Below are positions 25,635 to 34,462 of a DNA stretch of 52,271 nt, piece by piece. The DNA comes from JBAZGG01 sp041653015 (GTDB lineage: Bacteria > Bacillota_I > Bacilli_A > RFN20 > CAG-826). Below the pieces are notes generated by a model. It saw nothing but the letters and a program-made list of their open reading frames with translations, was not told the DNA's origin and ran no database searches. A program made the position numbers and the translations under genes. The stretch lies in assembly GCA_041653015.1 (NCBI GenBank), contig JBAZGG010000007.1, positions 1 to 52,271 of the forward strand. Reading direction: 5' to 3'. Each line of letters starts with the position of its first letter. Position 1 is the stretch's first letter.

Positions 25635-26180
25635 TTATAATGACATGATGTCTTTTTCTTTGGCTTGAATTATTTCGTCGACTTTCTTAATCGATTCATC
25701 AATAGCTTTTTGCACTTCTTGTTCCACTCTTTTTTGCAAGTCTTCGCTCATTTCATCATTTTCTCTAATCAGGTCGAGATAATCTCTTCGAATATTGCGA
25801 ATTGATATTTTACAGTCTTCTGCGAAAGATTTAGCCTTTTTGACCAGATCACGTCTAGAATCTTCAGTAAGAGCAGGTATGATAATGCGAATGATATCGC
25901 CTTCAGCTTGAGGATTTAATCCGAGACCTGAAGCCGCTACAGCGCTAACAATAGATTTTAGATCGTTTTTGTCATAGGGTTTTACAACAATTTGTCGCGG
26001 TTCTGGCGTGACTATTGAAGCGATCTGACTAATTTGAATCTTATCGCCATAGTAGTCAGCATATACTTTGTCAAGAATTGCAGCGTTAGCGCGACCGGTA
26101 CGAAGTGTATTAAGATTGGTTTTAAACGAATCTATCGCCTTCGTCATTTTACTTTGAGCTTCGAGAGTAATCGCATCCAT
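25635..26180 (-). CDS. frr: Ribosome recycling factor
   Basis: 181 residues, close to the family's 185. LNTLRTGRANAAILDKVYADYYG is the conserved head of domain I and ITVPALTEDSRRDLVKKAK-like sequence (IIIPALTEDSRRDLVKKAK) marks the helix that binds the ribosome. It splits post-termination ribosomes with EF-G. It starts 2 nt after the pyrH stop. Confidence 0.96.
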   Translation of the reverse strand: MDAITLEAQSKMTKAIDSFKTNLNTLRTGRANAAILDKVYADYYGDKIQISQIASIVTPEPRQIVVKPYDKNDLKSIVSAVAASGLGLNPQAEGDIIRIIIPALTEDSRRDLVKKAKSFAEDCKISIRNIRRDYLDLIRENDEMSEDLQKRVEQEVQKAIDESIKKVDEIIQAKEKDIMSL

Positions 26181-26182
26181 AG

Positions 26183-26905
26183 TTATTGTCCTTTTCTAAT
26201 GGTAGTGCCTATCGGCTCACCATTTAACACTTTAAGAAAATTCTCACAATTGTTCATATTAAAGACTCGAACAATAATATTCTTATCTTGAATCATAGCC
26301 ACCGCTGTTTGATCCATAACTTGCAAATTCTTTGAAATGACTTCACTAAAAGTTATTTCCGGTATCAACCTGGCATGAGGATTCTCGCGTGGGTCTGCAT
26401 CATATACTCCGTCGACACCATATTTTGCCATAAAGATGCAATCTGCATCGATATCGAGAGCTCGCAACGCAGCGGTTGTGTCCGTTGTAAAGAATGGATT
26501 GCCAGTTCCTCCAGCAAATATGACAACTCGACCTTTTTCAAGATGTCGAATAGCTCTTTTTCTGATATATGGCTCAGCGACAGATGGAACTTCAATTGCA
26601 CTCATGACTCGACATTCGACGTTATTATTTACAAGTGCACTTTGAAGTGCGAGAGCATTGATTATCGTCCCCAACATACCCATGTAATCTGCCGTGCTTC
26701 TCTCAATGCCGATTTGATCAGCAAATTTGCCACGCCAAATATTACCAGCACCGATGACAATTGCAACCTGCAATTTCTCATCAAAAATTTTCTTAATGGT
26801 CTTTGCAACAACATCGAGATTTTTTGCATCGAGAATAACCTTGGCTTTTTTATCCGCTAAAGCTTCTCCAGAGAGTTTAATTAGTATTCGTTTGTATGCT
26901 GACAT
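26183..26905 (-). CDS. pyrH: UMP kinase
   Basis: 240 residues from the ATG at 26905, preceded by AAAGGAGG. RILIKLSGEALADKK is the N-terminal phosphate loop, VIGAGNIWRGK the UMP site and GGTGNPFFTTDTTAALRA the conserved central motif. It phosphorylates UMP to UDP and is the usual partner of frr. A GC-rich hairpin separates it from tsf. Confidence 0.97.
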   Translation of the reverse strand: MSAYKRILIKLSGEALADKKAKVILDAKNLDVVAKTIKKIFDEKLQVAIVIGAGNIWRGKFADQIGIERSTADYMGMLGTIINALALQSALVNNNVECRVMSAIEVPSVAEPYIRKRAIRHLEKGRVVIFAGGTGNPFFTTDTTAALRALDIDADCIFMAKYGVDGVYDADPRENPHARLIPEITFSEVISKNLQVMDQTAVAMIQDKNIIVRVFNMNNCENFLKVLNGEPIGTTIRKGQ

Positions 26906-26931
26906 AGTCTGTCCTCCTTTTCTAAAGAAAA

Positions 26932-26947
26932 GCACTCAAAAGAGTGC
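26932..26947 (-). terminator. Hairpin between tsf and pyrH
   Basis: GCACTC and GAGTGC around 4 nt, right after the tsf stop, followed on the minus strand by TTTTCTTT. It can act as a partial terminator lowering pyrH-frr expression below that of rpsB-tsf. Confidence 0.65.
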
Positions 26948-26948
26948 C

Positions 26949-27818
26949 TTACTTATTTTGTGACATGACTTCACAAGCGAAGTCATCACGTCTCTTTTCA
27001 ATTCCTTCTCCAACAAAGTATCTAACGAATTCAAGAACGTTGATTTTTTTCTTCTCCAAATATTGACCAACCGTCTCTTCATTCGACATCAAGTACATCT
27101 GTTCAAGGAGAGTTTGCTCACTAAGAATCTTGTTAACTTTCCCATCGATAATACTCTTTAAGGCCAATTCAGGTTTTCCTTGCAATTTAGGATCATCTTT
27201 AGCGACTTCAAGAGCAATCTTTCGTTCATATTCTCTCACGTCATCAGGAATGCAATGCTTGCAGATGTATATAGGGGCATTGGCCGCAATGTGCATCGCC
27301 AGACCTTGCGCAACTTCATCGTCTTTTTTATCAAGGACAACAATAACACCAATCTTGCTTCCATTATGAATGTAGGTGCCAAAGTGTTCATGAGAAGTTT
27401 TTTCAATGACTTTGAACCTTCTGAAATCCAATTTCTCACCAAGTGCAATCGAAGCATCGAGGAGAATAGATTTTGCTGCTTCGCGAGCGGAATCAATATC
27501 GGCAAAATCTTTAGTGAGAACGAGCTGTGATAAATCAGATGCTAATTTGCCAAATATTTTACCTTTAGCAACAAAGTCGGTTTCGCAGTTCACTTCAACA
27601 ATGACTGCTTTATTCCCATGTTCTTTGATATCAGTCAAACCTTCAGCAGCAATACGAGAGGCTTTTTTAGCAGCTTTTACAATACCTTTTTCGCGAAGAT
27701 AGTCAACCGCTTTTTCAACATTCATCCCGCATTCTTCTAAAGCTTTTTTGCAATCCATATTACCAGCGCCAGTGCGCTCTCGTAATACTTTAATCAATTC
27801 AATAACACTTGAAGCCAT
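26949..27818 (-). CDS. tsf: Elongation factor Ts
   Basis: 289 residues. The N-terminal IELIKVLRERTGAGNMDCKKALEECGMNVEKAVDYLREKG UBA-like module and the following EVNCETDFVAKGK element are diagnostic. EF-Ts recycles GDP from EF-Tu. It follows rpsB by 3 nt as usual. Confidence 0.97.
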   Translation of the reverse strand: MASSVIELIKVLRERTGAGNMDCKKALEECGMNVEKAVDYLREKGIVKAAKKASRIAAEGLTDIKEHGNKAVIVEVNCETDFVAKGKIFGKLASDLSQLVLTKDFADIDSAREAAKSILLDASIALGEKLDFRRFKVIEKTSHEHFGTYIHNGSKIGVIVVLDKKDDEVAQGLAMHIAANAPIYICKHCIPDDVREYERKIALEVAKDDPKLQGKPELALKSIIDGKVNKILSEQTLLEQMYLMSNEETVGQYLEKKKINVLEFVRYFVGEGIEKRRDDFACEVMSQNK

Positions 27819-27821
27819 GGT

Positions 27822-29027
27822 TTATTTCTCTACCTTTTTTTCGACAATAACATCATCGTTTTTGGAAGAGATATCAATCTTTTCGTGACTTGTTTTCGCT
27901 TTTTCAGGCGCGCTTTCTTCTTTGGCGGCTTGTTCGTGCTTGACAATTATAGGCTTTGAAATATTCTCTTCTTTTTTAAAACCGACAGGCGCTTTTGGCG
28001 CAACCGCTACTTCTGAAGCGTTCAAAACTGACTCGTGTTTAGTGCCTTTAATTTGATAGTGATCATCATCAGCATTGTCCTTTTTGAATTTGCCACGTTC
28101 AGCTTGCATTCTCTCAAAACGCTCTTGTTTTTCTTTGCGTTGAGCACGAATTGCAGCGAGTTTTTCAGCATTTTCTTTATCGGCTTGCTTGATGACATCT
28201 TTCATTGTGACTTCTTCTTGCTCATCTTTTGTATAAGCGACGATTGCTACTCCACCTTTTGCTTCAACAATAGCGTCGGAAACAAGTGAAGTAATCAATC
28301 GAACCGACTTTGTTAAATCATCATTCGCAGGAATTGGAAAATCAATATTATCTGGATTCGCGTTCGTGTCAACGATGGCGAACACAGGGATGTGAAGAAT
28401 ACGAGCTTCACTAACAGCGTTGTGATCCATTGTTGGATCGATCACAAATACGGCATTAGGAACCTTTCTCATCTCTTTAATACCCTCTAGGTTACGAGAA
28501 AGTTTGTCTTTTTCTTTTTTCAAAATAGAGACTTCTTTTTTAGGCATTCTATCGAATGATCCATCGGTGTCTTGCTCTTCGAGTTGTCTTAAAAATCTGA
28601 TTCGTCCTTGGATTGTTTTAAAATTAGTTAGTGTTCCACCCAACCATCTATTATTAATGAAAAAGCTTCCAGATCTGAGCGCTTCTTCCGAAATAACGTC
28701 ACGATATTTTTCATTAGTTCCTACAAAAAGCACTTTGCCACCATCTTCAACGATTTTTTTCATCGCGGCATATGCTTCTTCAATTTTTGCAATAGTCTTC
28801 ACTAGATCGATGATGTATATCCCGTTGCGATTACCATAAATAAACTTCGCCATTCTAGGATCCCATCTTCGCGTTTGATGCCCGTAATGGACACCGCCTT
28901 CAAGCAATTTTCTCATCGAAACGATTTTTGCATTTGGTTCATGCATAACCATCTCCATCGTCACTTCACCGGCAGGGGCTACTTGATCCGCCTCTACAAC
29001 AGCTACTTCTTTCTTTTCGTCACTCAT
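27822..29027 (-). CDS. rpsB: 30S ribosomal protein S2 with long N- and C-terminal extensions
   Basis: 401 residues from the ATG at 29027 (GGAGG upstream), against about 230-260 for typical S2. The core begins near residue 36 (VSMRKLLEGGVHYGHQTRRWDPRM) and contains FVGTNEKYRDVI, NNRWLGGTLTNFKTI and VFAIVDTNANPDNIDFPIPAND. It ends near residue 270. The last 130 residues are charged and low-complexity: a Lys/Arg/Glu helix (NAEKLAAIRAQRKEKQERF) and then a KEESAPEKAK-like tail. The first 33 residues are acidic. The extensions are in frame and free of stops, so they are real; their role is unknown. Confidence 0.95.
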   Translation of the reverse strand: MSDEKKEVAVVEADQVAPAGEVTMEMVMHEPNAKIVSMRKLLEGGVHYGHQTRRWDPRMAKFIYGNRNGIYIIDLVKTIAKIEEAYAAMKKIVEDGGKVLFVGTNEKYRDVISEEALRSGSFFINNRWLGGTLTNFKTIQGRIRFLRQLEEQDTDGSFDRMPKKEVSILKKEKDKLSRNLEGIKEMRKVPNAVFVIDPTMDHNAVSEARILHIPVFAIVDTNANPDNIDFPIPANDDLTKSVRLITSLVSDAIVEAKGGVAIVAYTKDEQEEVTMKDVIKQADKENAEKLAAIRAQRKEKQERFERMQAERGKFKKDNADDDHYQIKGTKHESVLNASEVAVAPKAPVGFKKEENISKPIIVKHEQAAKEESAPEKAKTSHEKIDISSKNDDVIVEKKVEK

Positions 29028-29200
29028 TAAGTGAACCTCCATTTGTTTTGCCTCCATCGTTTCTAACAACGTCCCCATACGCATTCTCTAAAATAAAGCG
29101 ATGGACTAGGACTTTGAATCCGCGATGTGTGATAGTCTCTCTATTGAGAGCCGTTGTAAAGTTTAACACACTCATACGTGCGTATGCAAGAAAAAGGGGA
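29028..29200 (-). promoter_or_regulatory. rpsB upstream region with possible structured leader
   Basis: 187 nt separate rpsB from xerC. The minus strand contains small hairpins: CATACG-CA-CGTATG (about 29175-29188), CTCTC-AATA-GAGAG, and GACTA/TAGTC enclosing GGATTCAAAGTCC. An autoregulatory S2 leader is known in some Firmicutes; I cannot show this one matches it. Confidence 0.35.
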
Positions 29201-29214
29201 ATGATAAGGCAAAA

Positions 29215-30120
29215 TTATTTTTTGTGATCTCGTGGATGAAAAGCCTTGTGTTGATTCTGTAGAGCTTCTTGCGAAACGTGAGTGTATATTTGTGTCGTAT
29301 TAATACTCTCGTGGCCAAGGAGCTCTTGAATTATTCTTAAATCGGCACCTTCTTCAAGAAGATGCGTGGCAAAAGTATGACGAAACAAATGCGGATGTAG
29401 ACCTAAATAGCAACCCGTTTTTTTCTCTATATCGCGAAGAATATATTCAAGACCTCGAGTTGTCAGCATACGCCCGCGTGAATTTAAAAACAATTCAAGA
29501 ACCTCATCGGAAGTATTATTTTGCAGGAGTTTTAGACGCAAGTCATTTTGATACTTCGACATGGCGGTTTTACATGTTTTAGAAAAGGGGACAATCCGTT
29601 CTTTTTTTCCTTTTCCAATAATGTGAATAATTCGACCATTATAATCAATGTCGCCTATTTTGATGCTAACTAATTCACGCGCACGAATGCCTGAAGCATA
29701 AAGTAATTCTAATATGGCTTGATCTCTCTCAACCAGCAAATCCTTTCTAGTTAAATTAGATGCCAAAATATCATTGATCTGCTTCATAAATAATGCAGAT
29801 GGATACTTTATGTCTTTTTTTGGCGATTTAATAAAAATGAAGGGATTGAAATCGATATACTCTTTCTTTTTTAAAAACGCGAAATAATGCCGATAAGTAG
29901 CCAATCGTCTCGCACAACTTCTCTTTGAAATAGAAGCCGCTAATTCTTCAGTTAAAAAATTTCTTATGACAGGTTTTGTCACATCATTTTCATTAAGACC
30001 TTCTTTTTTCAAAAAAGTATAAAATTTTTCTATGTCGCGTTTATATGAATCAATAGTGCATGTCGAATAGTTGCGTTCAAAGTGCAAATAGTCAAGAAAT
30101 TCTTGCGTTTGTCTATTCAT
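29215..30120 (-). CDS. xerC: Tyrosine recombinase XerC
   Basis: 301 residues. N-terminal SAM-like core-binding domain (about 1-90), then a catalytic domain with ASGIRARELVSIKIGDID (first Arg), HPHLFRHTFATHLLEEGADLRIIQELLGH (HxxR) and TTQIYTHVS with the nucleophilic Tyr. It resolves chromosome dimers at dif. It overlaps trmFO by 8 nt, the neighbour it also has in B. subtilis. hslVU/codY, which often follow, are absent. It could be named xerD by some schemes; position favours xerC. Confidence 0.9.
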   Translation of the reverse strand: MNRQTQEFLDYLHFERNYSTCTIDSYKRDIEKFYTFLKKEGLNENDVTKPVIRNFLTEELAASISKRSCARRLATYRHYFAFLKKKEYIDFNPFIFIKSPKKDIKYPSALFMKQINDILASNLTRKDLLVERDQAILELLYASGIRARELVSIKIGDIDYNGRIIHIIGKGKKERIVPFSKTCKTAMSKYQNDLRLKLLQNNTSDEVLELFLNSRGRMLTTRGLEYILRDIEKKTGCYLGLHPHLFRHTFATHLLEEGADLRIIQELLGHESINTTQIYTHVSQEALQNQHKAFHPRDHKK

Positions 30121-31387
30121 TTTCTTGATACCACCTCGTTATTGATTCTACTGCAAAAGAAGCGATTTCGTTTCGATTCAATCTCTTTTTATTATAGTAG
30201 ATTGCGTAATTGGCATTCATTGGAGAAAATGAAAGCGGATTAGAATTCGCAACATAGTTCATGAGTGCACCAATCATAGTATCAATCGGAGGAATTGCCG
30301 TTTTTTGATTGCTTAAAATTCGATATGCATTTATACCAGCGATAATTCCTGTCGCAGCACTTTCTACATATCCCTCAACACCCGAAAGTTGACCAGCAAT
30401 AATAACTCTGCTATCAGCTTTCAGAGAAAAATCAGGGTTTAAAATCGCTGGCGATCGAAGATAAAAATTGCGATGCATAAGACCATAGCGTATAAAGTCA
30501 GCATTTTCAAGTCCTGGAATCAATGAAAAAACTCGTCTTTGTTCAGAAAAGGACAGATTGGTTTGAAAGCCAACAATGTTATACATCTCACCAATTAAAT
30601 CGTCTTGACGAAGTTGAACAACGGCATACGGAGATGGTTTTTGAGTAAAACCAATTGGAGACAAAGGACCAAAACGCAATGTGTCAGGGCCTTTTTTCGC
30701 CATTACTTCAATGGGCATACAACCTTCGAAATATTCCTTATCAAAGGAGTGAATCATACCCAGCTTTGCATGTATCAATTCGCTGACAAACTTATAATAC
30801 TCGTCTCTTGTTAGTGGACAATTGATGTAGTCTTTTCCCACATTGAATTTTGAATCGATAAATACTTTCGAAAAATCAATTGAAATCTTGTTTACGATTG
30901 GTGCGCTTGCGTCGAAAAATGATAAAAACTTGTCACTGCCCACTATTTTTTTAATGGTAGCGATCATCTTATCACTAGTTAAGGGACCGGTTGCAATAAT
31001 AGAAACACCCGGAGGAAGTGATTCTACTTCACCGATAACAAGTGATAAATTAGGATTCGCTCTTATTTTTTCTGTAATATATCGGGAAAATAAAGTTCGA
31101 TCAACACTTAAAGCGGATCCAGAAGGAACCGAATATTTCTTTGCGCTTTCCATCGTTATCGAATGCATCATTCGCATTTCTTCTTTTAAAAGACCACAGG
31201 CATTATCCAGAGAGTTGTTTTTCAAAGAATTCGAACAGACGAGTTCGGCAAATAAATCACTTTGATGGGCACCTGTGCTCTTTTTAGGACGCATTTCAAA
31301 AAGTGTGACGTGAACTCCGTGGTTTAATAAAAAATTACACGCTTCAGCACCAGCAAGGCCTGCACCGATAACATTGACATTCTTCAT
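30113..31387 (-). CDS. trmFO: Folate-dependent tRNA uridine-54 methyltransferase TrmFO
   Basis: 424 residues. NVIGAGLAGAEACNFLLNHG is the FAD-binding dinucleotide loop; VCSNSLKNNSLDNACGLLKEEMR is the family's catalytic-Cys region; AGQLSGVEGYVESAATG closes the FAD site. It makes m5U54 in tRNA with methylene-tetrahydrofolate. It stands 22 nt after topA but has no ribosome binding site; an extended -10 lies 6 nt before the ATG, so it appears to be read as a leaderless message together with xerC. Confidence 0.96.
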   Translation of the reverse strand: MKNVNVIGAGLAGAEACNFLLNHGVHVTLFEMRPKKSTGAHQSDLFAELVCSNSLKNNSLDNACGLLKEEMRMMHSITMESAKKYSVPSGSALSVDRTLFSRYITEKIRANPNLSLVIGEVESLPPGVSIIATGPLTSDKMIATIKKIVGSDKFLSFFDASAPIVNKISIDFSKVFIDSKFNVGKDYINCPLTRDEYYKFVSELIHAKLGMIHSFDKEYFEGCMPIEVMAKKGPDTLRFGPLSPIGFTQKPSPYAVVQLRQDDLIGEMYNIVGFQTNLSFSEQRRVFSLIPGLENADFIRYGLMHRNFYLRSPAILNPDFSLKADSRVIIAGQLSGVEGYVESAATGIIAGINAYRILSNQKTAIPPIDTMIGALMNYVANSNPLSFSPMNANYAIYYNKKRLNRNEIASFAVESITRWYQENE

Positions 31388-31393
31388 GCATTT

Positions 31394-31402
31394 ATTGTAT
31401 CA
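31394..31402 (-). promoter_or_regulatory. Extended -10 promoter, leaderless trmFO
   Basis: TGATACAAT on the minus strand (TGn extension plus TACAAT at 31394-31399), 6 nt before the trmFO ATG and straddling the topA-trmFO gap. No Shine-Dalgarno. Confidence 0.6.
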
Positions 31403-31409
31403 AATATAA

Positions 31410-33512
31410 TTAATGATTATCTTCTTTTTTAGGAAGTGATTCACAGTAGCGACACTTCGGGAAATTAGTGCAGCCTAAAAAATCAGATTTTCGACCTTTT
31501 TTAACCACTAGATAACCACCGCATTTAGGGCATTTTTTCACAATTTGTGGATTAGCATTTCTTTCTTCGTTGCCTTTTATGTATGTACAGGATGGATATC
31601 CACTACAGCCGACAAATGTTTTCCCTTTTTTATCTTTTCTCACTACTAACGGCATGCCGCATTTAGGGCATTTTTCGCCAGTATAAACAGGTTCTTCTTT
31701 TTCTTTCTTAATATAGTCGCACTTAGGGAATGCACTGCAAGCAATAAACTTTCCATATTTACCTTTTTTCACAACTAGAGGACTGCCGCATTTCGGACAC
31801 ATTTCACCGGTCTTTTCTTCGGGATCTTTATACATCTGAGAATCAATTTGATCTACTTTCTTCATAAATGGATAATAAAATTCAGTAATCATCTGAGTTC
31901 TTGACTCTGAGCCATCTTGTACATCGTCGAGGTCGGCTTCCATTCTTGCCGTATATTTTGCATCCACAAATTCTGGGAAATATTTATCTAAAACATGAGC
32001 TGTTCTCATTCCTTGTTCCGTTGGAATGAGTTCACCACGATTGTCTAAAACATAACTATGATTGGCAATAGTTTTAATGGTCGAAGCATAAGTTGAAGGG
32101 CGACCGATTCCTAATTCTTCCATTAGTTTGACGATTTTTGCTTCTGAATAGATCGCGGGTGGTTTTGTAAAATGCTGAACATCATTTATTTTAACGACAT
32201 CAAATTCTTCATTAAGGACGAGATTTGGCAAGGATTTATCAACTTCCTCAGATGAATTTCCATATAGAACTTCAAAACCATCAAATAGGGTTCTTACCCC
32301 TTCGGTTTTGAACTGCATTCCTTTATTAATAAAGAAAACAGTCGTGACTTCTTCAAGTTTTTCAGGCATCAGTGACGCAAGAGCTCTATTATAGATAAGT
32401 TTATATAGTTTATATTGCTCATTTGTCAGATATGATCGAACGCTTGCTGGTGTTCGATGATTTGATGTCGGCCTAATAGCTTCATGCGCATCTTGACCCA
32501 ATGTCGAGATGATTTCGTCTTTGGCCGAGCCGACATATTTTTCTCCGAATTTTTCATTGATAAAAGCTCTTGCGCGTTGCACAAATGTATTAGATAATCG
32601 CGTTGAATCGGTACGCATATATGTAATCAATCCAACGTGTTCACCGCCAACATCAACACCTTCATATAATCTTTGAGCGAGAGAAGATGTTCTCTGCGTC
32701 GTAAAATGATAGACATTAAAAGCTTCTTGCTGCATCGTTGAAGTAGTAAAAGGAGGCTTAGATTGTATCTTTCTTTGCCTTTTTTCGATAGATGTCAACG
32801 ATAATTTCGCTGGAATTAAAGCAACAATTTTTGCATCTTGATCTTTACCCGTGATGTGAACGCTCTCGCCATCAATTTTGTCTAAAGAAAGAGATAACTC
32901 TTTAAGTCCACTCTTTACATCGAGATCAATCGTCCAGTATTCTTCAGGAACGAAAGAATCAATTTCTTTTTGGTGATCGCAAATGATTTTAAGCGTTGCC
33001 GATTGCACTCTTCCTGCAGACCTAGAATTTAACTTTTTTTGTAAAAGTGAGGAGAGTTTAAAGCCAATTATCCTATCAATAATCCTTCTCGTCTCTTGCG
33101 AGGCGACAAGATTCATATCGATGGTCGACGGATTTTCAATAGCTTCGGTAATAGATTCTCGAGTAATTTCATGAAATCTAAGTCTTTTTGTCGTTTTTGG
33201 ATCGAGATCGAGGACTTGTGTCAAATGCCATGCAATGGCTTCGCCTTCACGATCTGGGTCAGTAGCAAGAAGAATTTCATCAGCTTTTTTTGCTTCTGAG
33301 AGCAATTCATCAACAGTTTTTTGTTTATTGTTTTCTTTCGATATTATATAGGTGGGTACAAAACCATTATTTATATCGATGCCAAGGCCACCTTTACCGC
33401 TTGTAGCAAGTTCGCGAATATGACCTTTTGATGCCATAACGCGATAATCGCTACCAAGATATCTTGCAATTGTATCGCATTTTTTTGGAGATTCAACAAT
33501 GACTAGTTTCAT
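31410..33512 (-). CDS. topA: DNA topoisomerase I
   Basis: 700 residues from the ATG at 33512 (MKLVIVESPKKCDTIARYLG), with GAAAGGA upstream. A longer open frame reaches 33680 but overlaps the promoter and has no family match. Toprim domain 1-120 (ESPKKCDTI, DPDREGEAIAWHL); active-site Tyr in GLITYMRTDSTRLS; three C-terminal zinc ribbons (CPKCGSPLVVKKGKYGKFIACSAFPKC and two more). It relaxes negative supercoils. It is read from its own sigma-A promoter. Confidence 0.96.
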   Translation of the reverse strand: MKLVIVESPKKCDTIARYLGSDYRVMASKGHIRELATSGKGGLGIDINNGFVPTYIISKENNKQKTVDELLSEAKKADEILLATDPDREGEAIAWHLTQVLDLDPKTTKRLRFHEITRESITEAIENPSTIDMNLVASQETRRIIDRIIGFKLSSLLQKKLNSRSAGRVQSATLKIICDHQKEIDSFVPEEYWTIDLDVKSGLKELSLSLDKIDGESVHITGKDQDAKIVALIPAKLSLTSIEKRQRKIQSKPPFTTSTMQQEAFNVYHFTTQRTSSLAQRLYEGVDVGGEHVGLITYMRTDSTRLSNTFVQRARAFINEKFGEKYVGSAKDEIISTLGQDAHEAIRPTSNHRTPASVRSYLTNEQYKLYKLIYNRALASLMPEKLEEVTTVFFINKGMQFKTEGVRTLFDGFEVLYGNSSEEVDKSLPNLVLNEEFDVVKINDVQHFTKPPAIYSEAKIVKLMEELGIGRPSTYASTIKTIANHSYVLDNRGELIPTEQGMRTAHVLDKYFPEFVDAKYTARMEADLDDVQDGSESRTQMITEFYYPFMKKVDQIDSQMYKDPEEKTGEMCPKCGSPLVVKKGKYGKFIACSAFPKCDYIKKEKEEPVYTGEKCPKCGMPLVVRKDKKGKTFVGCSGYPSCTYIKGNEERNANPQIVKKCPKCGGYLVVKKGRKSDFLGCTNFPKCRYCESLPKKEDNH

Positions 33513-33536
33513 GTGATTCGTCCTTTCGCCTAAATA

Positions 33537-33576
33537 AATATAGAGATAGAACATGTCAATGTCAAACCATTTGACA
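33537..33576 (-). promoter_or_regulatory. topA promoter with overlapping inverted repeat
   Basis: Minus-strand TTGACA (33560-33565), 17-nt spacer, TATATT (33537-33542). A perfect inverted repeat TGTCAAACCATTTGACA (33560-33576) covers the -35 box and could be an operator. Confidence 0.7.
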
Positions 33577-33589
33577 AAAAAACTTTCTC

Positions 33590-33608
33590 TTAAAGAATTA
33601 TTCTTTAA
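33590..33608 (-). terminator. AT-rich inverted repeat after dprA, weak terminator
   Basis: TTAAAGAAT and ATTCTTTAA around a single base, just past the dprA TAG; a T-run (TTTTTTT) follows about 10 nt later on the minus strand. Weak pairing makes termination uncertain. Confidence 0.35.
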
Positions 33609-33609
33609 A

Positions 33610-34413
33610 CTAATTTTGAACTTTTTTATCGACCTCGGGAGTAAAATGCAATTCTTGAAATACATCATCTCCGCTTTCAACTAAGGAGGCTCCTTCTTTA
33701 ATAAGTCGGTTACACATAGATGAAACATTCCCTGGATATGGAACGCACATAACATCGCGTCCCATTTCAAGTGCGTGTTGCACAGTGATAAGCGTGCCCG
33801 AACGAACGCTTGGTGCTTCTCCGACTATCGTGGCTTGAGATAGGGCAGCAATAAGTCTATTTCTCTGAGGAAACTGTTGCTTTGCAGGTTCTGTTTTGTG
33901 CGGATATTCACTGATAATAAGATGGTCTTTTTTCATGACGATATACAATTCTAAATTCTCTTTTGGGTAACAAGAATCAATTCCGCATCCTAAAACTCCA
34001 ATAGTCCTCCCGCTACAATTAATTGCTGTCTCATGAGCAATCCTATCAATTCCTTTTGCTAAACCAGATACGATTATTTTGTATGGAGAAATTTCCGAGA
34101 CAATTTTTCTGGTCATCTCTTCTCCATATTTTGTCATCTGACGCGTTCCAACAAAGGATATGCACTTCATCGTGTCACTTGCCAATGTTATATCACCATA
34201 GAAATATAGCACAAAAGGGGGCTTAAAAATATTTTTCAGGTAATTAGGATAATCAGCATCAATAAGAGTGAGCGTCTTGCAGTTAATCTTGCTGATTGAT
34301 TCCTTAATCTCATTTTCACTAATCGGTTCTTTTCTTTTTATTGCATCATAAATTTTCTCCCAATCACCTTCGTATTTGATTGAAAGAAAAATAAGTATTT
34401 CTCTCGCTTCCAT
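33610..34413 (-). CDS. dprA: DNA-processing protein DprA
   Basis: 267 residues from the ATG at 34413, preceded by GGGAGGA; a TTG 15 nt upstream is less likely. Rossmann-like core: FVGTRQMTKYGEEM, VSGLAKGIDRIAHETA, VLGCGIDSCYPKEN, FPQRNRLIAALSQATIVGEA and RSGTLITVQHALEMGRDV. It loads RecA on incoming single-stranded DNA in transformation; other competence genes are not in this window. The C-terminal winged-helix domain of longer DprA proteins is missing or very short. Confidence 0.93.
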   Translation of the reverse strand: MEAREILIFLSIKYEGDWEKIYDAIKRKEPISENEIKESISKINCKTLTLIDADYPNYLKNIFKPPFVLYFYGDITLASDTMKCISFVGTRQMTKYGEEMTRKIVSEISPYKIIVSGLAKGIDRIAHETAINCSGRTIGVLGCGIDSCYPKENLELYIVMKKDHLIISEYPHKTEPAKQQFPQRNRLIAALSQATIVGEAPSVRSGTLITVQHALEMGRDVMCVPYPGNVSSMCNRLIKEGASLVESGDDVFQELHFTPEVDKKVQN

Positions 34414-34462
34414 ATTATCCTCCCACAAAATAGTAGAAAGAAATGGGAAAAACGTGCCCTGA

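Noticed and set aside
16846..29027. Use of TGA as tryptophan (Mycoplasma-type code)
   Set aside because: TGA ends cdsA and rseP at positions where the next gene starts, and Trp residues in conserved motifs are TGG.
29028..29084. S2 start at 29084
   Set aside because: The ATG at 29027 has a proper GGAGG at correct spacing; the upstream residues would encode that ribosome binding site.
33513..33680. An N-terminal extension of topoisomerase I
   Set aside because: The extra 56 residues do not match the family and the segment contains the -35/-10 promoter and the ribosome binding site for the ATG at 33512.
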